Positions 1-4,482 of a stretch of DNA of 5,795 bases are shown piece by piece (the stretch's first letter is position 1; every line of letters begins with the position of its first letter). Under the pieces are notes generated by a model. That model worked only from the letters and a program-made list of their open reading frames with translations, ran no database searches and was not told the origin of the DNA. Where the stretch lies: the NCBI GenBank assembly GCA_030616165.1, contig JAUWXV010000228.1:1-5795 (forward strand). The letters run 5' to 3'. Both the position numbers and the translations under genes were made by a program. The stretch comes from a bacterium. Lineage in GTDB: Bacteria > SM23-31 > JAUVVT01.

Positions 1-297
1 ATGATTTTCTTTGGTTATTATAAAAGTGCATTGAATTTTGTTAATAAAGCAATTACTCTATCATATGAGATGAAAGACAAAGCCATTTGTTTTTATTTAA
101 AATCTATTATAGAAAAACTTCTTGATATAGACACAACTGAATCTGAAAAAGAATTTAATAAAATACTTGAAAATGAGTTTACTATTACATGGGAGTTTGA
201 TTCAGTAGAAAATTTTTTAAAAGAAGCAGATATTTCCGAAGATAAAAAAATATTTATAATTGAAAAAACTGAAATTTTAAAAAAAAAGAAAGAGTAA
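1..297 (+). CDS. C-terminal part of a TPR-like repeat protein (5' end probably outside the window)
   Basis: The frame is open from the first base to a TAA at 295-297. The ATG at base 1 coincides with the window edge and has no visible ribosome binding site, so the true start is probably upstream. Residues 5-38 have the look of one helical tetratricopeptide hairpin: G5, Y6-Y7, A10-L11 and A17-I18 in TPR-like spacing, then a second amphipathic helix. The rest is acidic and lysine-rich, with a possible C-terminal signature around ITWEFDSVENFLKEA, and ends in a lysine run coded by a nine-A homopolymer (279-287). TPR proteins usually mediate protein-protein contacts, so a scaffold or regulatory role is inferred from fold class only. 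The specific family is not recognised. Reading frame and stop are fairly sure; the TPR assignment is moderate. Confidence 0.6.
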   Translation: MIFFGYYKSALNFVNKAITLSYEMKDKAICFYLKSIIEKLLDIDTTESEKEFNKILENEFTITWEFDSVENFLKEADISEDKKIFIIEKTEILKKKKE

Positions 298-353
298 GGA
301 ATAATTATTTATTTAACCTTAATAATTCATAAAACTCTTTGTTTTATTAAACA

Positions 354-378
354 AGTTATTGTTTTTTTTACAATAACT
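354..378. repeat. AT-rich inverted repeat with oligo-T loop
   Basis: AGTTATTG (354-361) is the exact reverse complement of CAATAACT (371-378), around a loop of eight T and one A. The T-run is in the loop rather than after the stem, so this is not a canonical intrinsic terminator. It lies about 60 bases after the upstream gene and could still help end transcription or stabilise the mRNA 3' end. In AT-rich DNA an 8-bp arm may be chance. Confidence 0.3.
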
Positions 379-419
379 ATCATACCTACTTTTAAACACA
401 TTTGAGTTTCACCACTTTT

Positions 420-474
420 GTCATCCTGAACTTGTTTCAGGATCTTATAGATGCCGAAACAAGTTCGGCATGAC
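420..474. repeat. 55-bp dispersed palindromic element (GTCATCCTGAAC type)
   Basis: Two 26-base arms (420-445 and 449-474) flank TAT and form one long imperfect inverted repeat that begins GTCAT and ends ATGAC. Each arm is also a hairpin by itself: TCCTGAA/TTCAGGA around CTTGT in the first, ATGCCGAA/TTCGGCAT around ACAAG in the second. The two loops are complementary to each other. Elements with this look (GTCATCCTGAACTTG...) recur between genes in many unrelated bacterial genomes and are usually treated as REP- or MITE-like, non-autonomous repeats; that comparison is from memory of the family. No transposase is nearby. It is more GC-rich than its surroundings. It may act as an mRNA-stabilising or terminating hairpin. 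Confidence 0.8.
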
Positions 475-617
475 AATTTAAATGAAATAATTTTAAAGTG
501 GATAAAAGCTTTCATAGGACAAGGGTTAGATCCACAAGGCTAAATTAAAAAATGAATTCTAAATAAAATTTAAAGAGCAAGTTTTATAAATATAAAGGTC
601 ATTAATTTAAAAAGTCA

Positions 618-630
618 AAATACAGTATTT
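618..630. promoter_or_regulatory. 13-bp dyad upstream of the nuclease-fold gene, possible operator
   Basis: AAATAC-A-GTATTT is a perfect dyad with a one-base centre, 63 bases before the GTG start at 694. Its size and position suit an operator for a dimeric repressor, but no promoter could be placed with confidence around it and no regulator gene is adjacent. Chance occurrence in AT-rich DNA is possible. Confidence 0.2.
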
Positions 631-680
631 ATTATAAAGTTATGCAATATAAAAATAAATTATAAATTTGTAATATTATA

Positions 681-684
681 GGAG
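681..684 (+). promoter_or_regulatory. Ribosome binding site for the GTG-started gene
   Basis: GGAG sits nine bases before GTG at 694-696. It decides the start: an overlapping ATG at 692-694 is followed at once by TGA, so only the GTG gives an open frame. Confidence 0.75.
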
Positions 685-693
685 AAAATATAT

Positions 694-1167
694 GTGAATC
701 ATTTAGAGCAGCTAATTTCAGAATGGTATGAATTCAGAGGATATTTTGTTCGGCGAAATATAATGGTTGGTAAAAGGAAAAAAGGCGGATATGAAGGTGA
801 ATTAGATATTGTAGCATTCAACTCAGAAAAAAATCATCTTATACATATTGAGCCTTCGAGTGATGCTAATTCTTGGGCGAAAAGAGAAAAAAATTTCAAA
901 AAGAAGTTTGATGTAGGTAAAAGATACATTAAATCTGATATATTCCCAGGATTCAAACTGCCTCCAATCAAACAATGGGCTGTACTACCAGCAAGTGATG
1001 CCAATCATAAAATGATCGGTGGTGGTAAAGTAGTACCTATAAAAAAGCTATATCAGATGATAATAGAACATATCAAGGAGAACGGACCACCAGAAAAAAA
1101 TGCTATTCCGGAACAGTTTCCTCTTTTACGAACAATACAATTTACTTTTTATTATGGTATAGTATAG
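694..1167 (+). CDS. Orphan PD-(D/E)XK (Holliday-resolvase/Mrr-like) nuclease-fold protein
   Basis: This 157-residue protein has the layout of the restriction-endonuclease-like fold seen in archaeal Hjc and Mrr-type nucleases. E5/E10 lie in an N-terminal helix, followed by the strand RGYFVRRN (15-22), then GELDIVAF with D38, then LIHIEPSSD with E53. In active enzymes the last strand reads E-x-K; here the residue two after E53 is S55, so the catalytic lysine is missing or supplied elsewhere, for example by the lysine/arginine-rich helix at 63-76. The C-terminus (GGGKVVPI, PEQFPLLRTIQF) resembles what I recall of a widespread conserved hypothetical family of about this length, so the gene looks complete. 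It stands alone: no methylase, ATPase or specificity partner is visible. It may be a DNA-binding or structure-specific DNA-processing protein. Start and frame are well supported; activity is uncertain. Confidence 0.8.
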   Translation: MNHLEQLISEWYEFRGYFVRRNIMVGKRKKGGYEGELDIVAFNSEKNHLIHIEPSSDANSWAKREKNFKKKFDVGKRYIKSDIFPGFKLPPIKQWAVLPASDANHKMIGGGKVVPIKKLYQMIIEHIKENGPPEKNAIPEQFPLLRTIQFTFYYGIV

Positions 1168-1293
1168 ATAATTTTAAGAAATCCGTAATAATTTAAAAAA
1201 GAAGTTGGAATAATAGAATAATAAATTGAATGTGTTAAACTGTTATTTTTATGCCTTATAATAAACCAGCAAAAGTAAACTACAAAATTGTTC

Positions 1294-1350
1294 TTGTTAT
1301 TACGAATATTTTTTATTATATTTATAACATAATATTATTATCAATAACAA
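1294..1350. repeat. Nested AT-rich inverted repeat
   Basis: TTGTTATT (1294-1301) pairs with AATAACAA (1343-1350), and inside it AATATT (1305-1310) pairs with AATATT (1331-1336). The stem is almost entirely A/T with unequal internal bulges, so stability would be low. It is recorded because it neighbours the stronger inverted repeat at 1388-1444. Confidence 0.25.
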
Positions 1351-1387
1351 ATAAGAAATTTATTTTTATTTCAATATACTGTAAAAT

Positions 1388-1444
1388 ATGACTTTGCGTA
1401 TAGAATTTTCGCCGGCACATGGCTCTTTATCTACGCAGAGTCAT
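1388..1444. repeat. 13-bp inverted repeat enclosing a GC-richer loop; possible structured RNA
   Basis: ATGACTTTGCGTA (1388-1400) pairs with TACGCAGAGTCAT (1432-1444) along 13 positions, with one T opposite G that would be a wobble pair in RNA. The 31-base loop contains GCC (1411-1413) and GGC (1421-1423), which can pair inside it. The block is clearly more GC-rich than the A/T spacer around it. It also happens to encode a 24-codon frame from 1388 to TGA at 1460-1462, with no ribosome binding site. It could be a small non-coding RNA, a remnant of an inserted element, or a regulatory hairpin; the sequence does not decide. Confidence 0.45.
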
Positions 1445-1590
1445 TGCAGTGAGAAAAAATGAAAAATTTTAAACAACCTAAACAATTACATATTTTAATG
1501 TTATATAAAATCTTAATAAAAAAATATAAATTTAATAAAATCTATAAATTCTTTTTATACAATAAATTATGTATGTTTCGAAAATTCAAT

Positions 1591-1630
1591 AAAATGATAA
1601 AAAATGACAAAAAATGATAAAAAATGATAA
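1591..1630. repeat. Four 10-bp tandem repeats (AAAATGATAA) with phased A-tracts
   Basis: Units at 1591-1600, 1601-1610, 1611-1620 and 1621-1630 read AAAATGATAA, apart from a C for T in the second. The unit junctions create A6 runs at 1599-1604, 1609-1614 and 1619-1624, spaced exactly 10 bases, the classical arrangement for intrinsically curved DNA. Each unit also carries a TGATAA (or TGACAA) box on the same helical face. A further TTATCA (1635-1640) and TGATAA (1646-1651) continue the series. It lies directly upstream of, and runs into, the candidate promoter for the gene at 1736, so a promoter-bending or operator-array function is inferred. Confidence 0.7.
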
Positions 1631-1652
1631 AGTTTTATCAAATATTGATAAT
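1624..1652 (+). promoter_or_regulatory. Candidate sigma70-type promoter for the membrane-protein gene
   Basis: ATGATA (1624-1629, four of six matches to TTGACA) and GATAAT (1647-1652, five of six matches to TATAAT) are separated by 17 bases. Transcription would start near 1659, giving a leader of roughly 77 bases before ATG 1736. The -35 falls in the last tandem unit and the -10 overlaps the final TGATAA box, so a protein binding these boxes would compete with RNA polymerase. Such matches are common in A/T-rich DNA. Confidence 0.35.
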
Positions 1653-1735
1653 ATTTTATCGAAATAAACAATGAAAGAAAAAGCAATAAAAAAAATAATA
1701 AATATGCCGATTATTAAAAAACTGGGGAAGCAGAT

Positions 1736-2296
1736 ATGAAAAAATACGCTGTTCTGGTCTTGATTATTGTGATTATAATATCAGGTATTGTTATTTATTA
1801 CAATAATTTGTGGGATCTAAATATTTTTCCGAAAAGAACAGGGAGAATTATAAACACATTTGAAATTCCAACTGATAGTGTTCCGAAATGTTATCCTATT
1901 GAGATAGTTGATTATCGGGAAGTCAGCAATGACGGGGGCGAATTGATGGTCTTCGGGAGGGCAGTTTGGAGTAATAAGATTAATAATGCTCTATGTGGAA
2001 AACCGGCTGTTGTCCCGTTAGAGATTTACCTGATAGATAAGAAAAGCGGAAAACCGCAGCTGGTGGAAAGGGGAGTTCCAAGTTCAGAGGATGGGCATAT
2101 TGTTTTTATAATTAAAAATCCTGAAGAGAGATATTTAGTAAAGATAGATTTTAAAAACGCAAGAAATTGTCCCGAAGAGTTCAAGTCTTTAGAAGAAATA
2201 GATATACTTAATTCTAAAGAAATTATCAACTTTTTTAGAGACAAAAAGAGGTTCACCGCAGAGAGGATTGAATTTATTGATAAAAAATTAAAATAA
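1736..2296 (+). CDS. Small membrane-anchored protein of unknown function
   Basis: The ATG follows GGGGAAG (1724-1730) at good spacing. Residues 1-3 are MKK, followed by a very hydrophobic stretch at 4-21 and then YYNNLW, which is typical of an N-terminal signal anchor. There is no lipobox cysteine and no clear signal-peptidase I site, so the remaining 165 residues are probably held outside the cytoplasmic membrane. The soluble part is mixed alpha/beta in look, with a beta-rich centre (about 55-140) and a charged helical C-terminus (150-186). Cysteines at 52, 87 and 145 lie in this exported part and could form one disulfide. I do not recognise a family. The transporter gene begins 77 bases downstream on the same strand, so co-transcription is possible, though no functional link can be shown. 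Frame and start are well supported. Confidence 0.75.
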   Translation: MKKYAVLVLIIVIIISGIVIYYNNLWDLNIFPKRTGRIINTFEIPTDSVPKCYPIEIVDYREVSNDGGELMVFGRAVWSNKINNALCGKPAVVPLEIYLIDKKSGKPQLVERGVPSSEDGHIVFIIKNPEERYLVKIDFKNARNCPEEFKSLEEIDILNSKEIINFFRDKKRFTAERIEFIDKKLK

Positions 2297-2362
2297 TTAC
2301 AGCGAGAAAAGATTCAATCATATTAAAAACATTGTTCTTAAGATTGAAACTTACGGTTTAAC

Positions 2363-2367
2363 AGGAG
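2363..2367 (+). promoter_or_regulatory. Ribosome binding site that fixes the TTG start of the transporter
   Basis: AGGAG ends six bases before TTG 2374-2376. An in-frame TAA at 2359-2361 rules out any earlier start, and the first in-frame ATG (codon 32, at 2467) would remove the first membrane segment, so TTG is the initiator. Confidence 0.8.
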
Positions 2368-2373
2368 AAAATA

Positions 2374-3909
2374 TTGGAACGTAAATACACCATTCGTCAG
2401 AAGATTGGATTTTTTTCGGGGATACCACTTTTTATTATAATTTGCTGCCTTCCCTCATTAAGTAATATGCCCAGGGAAGCGCATCTCACTGCTGCTGTTG
2501 CTGTGTTAATGGCGACTTTTTGGATAACTGAAGCAATCCCAATTCCAGCAACTTCTTTGATTCCTCTGGTTATTTTTCCGCTTTTAAAGATACAAAATGT
2601 ATCTGAGGTTACAGTATCTTATGGCAATAGGAATATATTTCTCTTTATGGGGGGATTTTTTATCGCCCAATCTATGCAAAAGTGTAATCTTCATCGTAGA
2701 ATTGCACTTTATATTATTAAAAAAATAGGAACCAATAAGAGAAAAGTAGTTCTGGGTTTTATGTTAGCCACTGCATTTTTATCGATGTGGATATCCGATA
2801 CCGCTACTTCACTTATGATGCTTCCGATTGCACTTGCAGTAGTCGTATCCTTTGAAGATATTGATAAAAATGTATTAGGTGAAACAATGCCTAAAAAATC
2901 AGCCTTTGGAACGGCATTAATGCTTGGCGTAGCATACAGCGCAAGTATCGGAGGTATTGGGACGCTCGTGGGAACTCCGCCGAACATAATATTTGCAGCC
3001 CTGTCTAAAACACTTTTTCCAGACTCTCCGGGAATAAGCTTTGCACAATGGCTTGTAGTCGGTCTCCCTGTTGTGATTATTATGATTCCTATAGCCTGGT
3101 ATTATCTCGTTTCGTTCGGATTAAAGGTGAAAAAAGAAAAAGTAAAAAAACATTATACGGTCATTGATGAAAAAATAAAAGAATTGGGACCAATGAAACT
3201 AAACGAAAAACTTGTGCTTGGAATTTTCATTTTCACTGCACTCGGGTGGATATTCAGAGAAAATATAGAAATAGGTGCTTTAACGATACCGGGATGGAGT
3301 GATTTATTGGGAATAAGAGAATATACTCACGATTCAATGGTTGCAATCTTTTCTGCTATCTTGCTTTTTTTGATTCCTATTAATTTAAATAAGAGGGAAT
3401 TTTTACTGGACTGGGAACACGCAAAGAGAATTCCCTGGGGTATTCTTATACTTTTTGGAGGAGGAATTGCATTAGCATCAGGATTTAAAGAGAGTGGCTT
3501 ATCCCACTATATCGGAGAAAGTCTCCAATTTATTTCAGGATTGAACCATTATTTAATTGTAGTTATAGTCTGTGTTGTCGCGATTTTTCTCACAGAAATA
3601 ACATCAAATACAGCAACAACTAATATCTTTATGCCGGTAATGGCAAGCCTTGCTGTTTTTTTAAATGTTCACCCTTATATTTTAATGATTCCTGCAACAG
3701 TTTCAATGTCGCTTGCTTTTATGCTGCCGGTAGCGACACCGCCACTTGCTATTGTTTTTTCGAGCGGATATATAAAAATCTCAGATATGGTAAAAGTAGG
3801 ATTTATTATGAATATTATCGGATGTATCCTTATTCCATTATTATTATACTTTATAATATTCCCCATTCTTGGTATTTCCCCTGATATCCTTCCCCAATGG
3901 GCAGTATAG
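2374..3909 (+). CDS. DASS/SLC13-family anion (dicarboxylate-type) transporter
   Basis: This is a 511-residue polytopic membrane protein of the divalent anion:sodium symporter family, whose members import succinate, fumarate, malate, citrate or sulfate, usually with Na+. Family marks in order: FWITEAIPIPATSLIPL (49-65), the first substrate-loop motif SDTAT (141-145), GTPPN (200-204), a basic cytoplasmic loop (251-275), the second loop motif EITSNTATTN (408-417), and LPVATPPLAIVF (451-462). The inverted two-repeat design, with one S-N-T loop per half, is known from VcINDY. Here the first motif is SDT rather than SNT, and the second TPP motif has L458 where I expect Asn. Both positions lie near the ion and substrate sites in known structures, so coupling or substrate may differ. 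Length is normal for the family and no frameshift is seen. The exact substrate cannot be read from sequence. Confidence 0.93.
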   Translation: MERKYTIRQKIGFFSGIPLFIIICCLPSLSNMPREAHLTAAVAVLMATFWITEAIPIPATSLIPLVIFPLLKIQNVSEVTVSYGNRNIFLFMGGFFIAQSMQKCNLHRRIALYIIKKIGTNKRKVVLGFMLATAFLSMWISDTATSLMMLPIALAVVVSFEDIDKNVLGETMPKKSAFGTALMLGVAYSASIGGIGTLVGTPPNIIFAALSKTLFPDSPGISFAQWLVVGLPVVIIMIPIAWYYLVSFGLKVKKEKVKKHYTVIDEKIKELGPMKLNEKLVLGIFIFTALGWIFRENIEIGALTIPGWSDLLGIREYTHDSMVAIFSAILLFLIPINLNKREFLLDWEHAKRIPWGILILFGGGIALASGFKESGLSHYIGESLQFISGLNHYLIVVIVCVVAIFLTEITSNTATTNIFMPVMASLAVFLNVHPYILMIPATVSMSLAFMLPVATPPLAIVFSSGYIKISDMVKVGFIMNIIGCILIPLLLYFIIFPILGISPDILPQWAV

Positions 3910-3935
3910 ACTATTTTCATAAATCGCAAAATTTA

Positions 3936-3949
3936 TTGATATTAATCAA
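3936..3949. promoter_or_regulatory. Perfect FNR-type dyad upstream of the NUDIX-bshA operon
   Basis: TTGAT-ATTA-ATCAA matches the FNR/ANR/DNR consensus TTGAT-N4-ATCAA at all ten defined positions; the dyad extends to 16 bases (ATTGAT/ATCAAT). Its centre is about 82-85 bases upstream of the start expected from the TATAAT at 4015-4020, close to the class I activator spacing known for FNR. This suggests redox or oxygen control of the NUDIX-bshA operon by a CRP/FNR-family protein, if the host has one. Chance is not excluded in AT-rich DNA. Confidence 0.4.
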
Positions 3950-4014
3950 TTTATTAACTATATTTAAAGATGTAAATTTTAGTAAATTTAGTGTAATTTC
4001 TCAAAGATATTAGA

Positions 4015-4020
4015 TATAAT
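4015..4020 (+). promoter_or_regulatory. Perfect -10 box (TATAAT) of the NUDIX-bshA operon
   Basis: TATAAT lies 19 bases before the ATG at 4040. The region where a -35 would be (about 3991-3998, GTGTAATT) is a poor match, which fits a promoter that needs an activator. Initiation 5-8 bases downstream would leave a leader of only about 12-15 bases. Confidence 0.5.
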
Positions 4021-4039
4021 TTTTTTAAAATTGAACTAA

Positions 4040-4480
4040 ATGAGGCGAGAATATCATAAATTTCCGATTCTCTCTGCTGGTGGTATTATAATGATAGATG
4101 GTAAGGTTTTGATAATAAAGAGAAAAGCAGAGCCTGATGCCGGAAAATGGTCAATTCCCGGGGGAGCAATAAATGTCGGAGAGAAGATTAGAGACGGGCT
4201 GAGAAGGGAAATTTTTGAAGAGACCGCTCTTGAGGTCAAAGTTGAGAATTTAATCGATATAGCAGAAAAGATATTTAGAGACAATAATGGAAAAATTATT
4301 TATCATTATGTAATCCTTGATTACCTTTGCAAGTATGTTTCAGGGAATATGAAAGCATCTTCCGATGCGGAAGAATTAATGTTGGTAAAAATAAATGAGC
4401 TTGATAAGTTTGAAGTCGTTAGTGGATTGAAGAAAGTCATCGGAAAGGCATTTGATTTAACAAAAGCAGAATGGGAATAA
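4040..4480 (+). CDS. NUDIX hydrolase
   Basis: This 146-residue protein hydrolyses, by family, a nucleoside diphosphate linked to another group (X), with Mg2+ bound by the Nudix helix in the cytoplasm. The Nudix box is complete in layout: G42, E48, then R56-E57-I58-F59-E60-E61 and L64. The only departure is alanine (A63) in place of the final glycine, which is tolerated in many members. Before it come the strands VLIIKRKAEPDAGKWSIPGG (23-42), a phrase typical of ADP-ribose or dNTP-type pyrophosphatases. Length is that of a single-domain Nudix protein. The substrate cannot be assigned. ATG 4040 directly follows an in-frame TAA (4037-4039), so no earlier start exists; there is no visible Shine-Dalgarno sequence. 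It is the first gene of an operon with bshA, whose start lies two bases after this stop. Confidence 0.92.
   Translation: MRREYHKFPILSAGGIIMIDGKVLIIKRKAEPDAGKWSIPGGAINVGEKIRDGLRREIFEETALEVKVENLIDIAEKIFRDNNGKIIYHYVILDYLCKYVSGNMKASSDAEELMLVKINELDKFEVVSGLKKVIGKAFDLTKAEWE
4473..4476 (+). promoter_or_regulatory. Shine-Dalgarno-like GGGA inside the NUDIX stop region, favouring a TTG start for bshA
   Basis: GGGA lies six bases before TTG 4483. An ATG at 4471 in the same frame would overlap the NUDIX gene by ten bases, but it has no clear binding site and would add four residues (MGII) before the family-typical start KIGITCYPTYGG. Confidence 0.45.
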
Positions 4481-4482
4481 TA

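Larger units (their letters stand above)
298..693. other. 396-base intergenic region with palindromic repeats
   Basis: No convincing gene lies between the TPR-like gene and the GTG-started gene. It contains an 8-bp inverted repeat with an oligo-T loop (354-378), the double-palindrome element (420-474), a short open frame starting inside that element (451-543, 30 codons), and a 13-bp dyad (618-630). The minus-strand frame through this region is mostly a translation of the repeat and is not believed to be a gene. No canonical GC-rich terminator with a T-tail was seen after the TPR-like gene. Confidence 0.7.
1168..1735. other. 568-base very AT-rich intergenic region
   Basis: No protein gene of convincing length was found. 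It contains a perfect but isolated TATAAT at 1257-1262 with only a weak TTAAAC (1235-1240) upstream, a nested AT-rich inverted repeat (1294-1350), a GC-richer inverted repeat (1388-1444), four 10-bp tandem units with extra TGATAA boxes (1591-1660), and a plausible promoter for the gene at 1736. The middle (about 1460-1590) is low-complexity A/T sequence in which I see nothing else. Its length and the structured islands leave room for a small RNA. Confidence 0.65.

Noticed and set aside
303-327. AATTATT/AATAATT stem just after the TPR-like gene as a terminator
   Set aside because: An all-A/T seven-base stem with an 11-base loop and no following T-tract would not be stable enough.
327-515. Minus-strand frame of 62 codons covering the palindromic repeat
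   Set aside because: Most of it is a translation of the repeat element and A/T spacer, with no ribosome binding site and no recognisable domain; such frames are a common annotation artefact.
1235-1262. TTAAAC-16-TATAAT as a promoter for a small RNA
   Set aside because: The -10 is perfect but the -35 is poor, and TATAAT-like words are expected often in this A/T-rich spacer; kept only as a comment on the spacer.
1388-1462. Possible 24-codon peptide gene (MTLRIEFSPAHG...)
   Set aside because: It lies entirely on the inverted repeat block, has no upstream purine-rich site and resembles no known small protein; the open frame is short enough to be chance.
1591-1630. CRISPR array or plasmid-type iterons
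   Set aside because: The units are only 10 bp and directly adjacent, without spacers; no replication initiator or cas gene is nearby, so phased A-tracts or operator sites are a better reading.
2311-2348. Possible hairpin TTCAATC/GATTGAA between the membrane-protein and transporter genes
   Set aside because: Seven A/T-rich pairs around a 22-base loop, with no T-run after it; too weak for a terminator or riboswitch.
2709-2987. Minus-strand frames inside the transporter, NUDIX and bshA genes
   Set aside because: They are antisense shadows of genes with clear family motifs on the + strand and have no motifs of their own.
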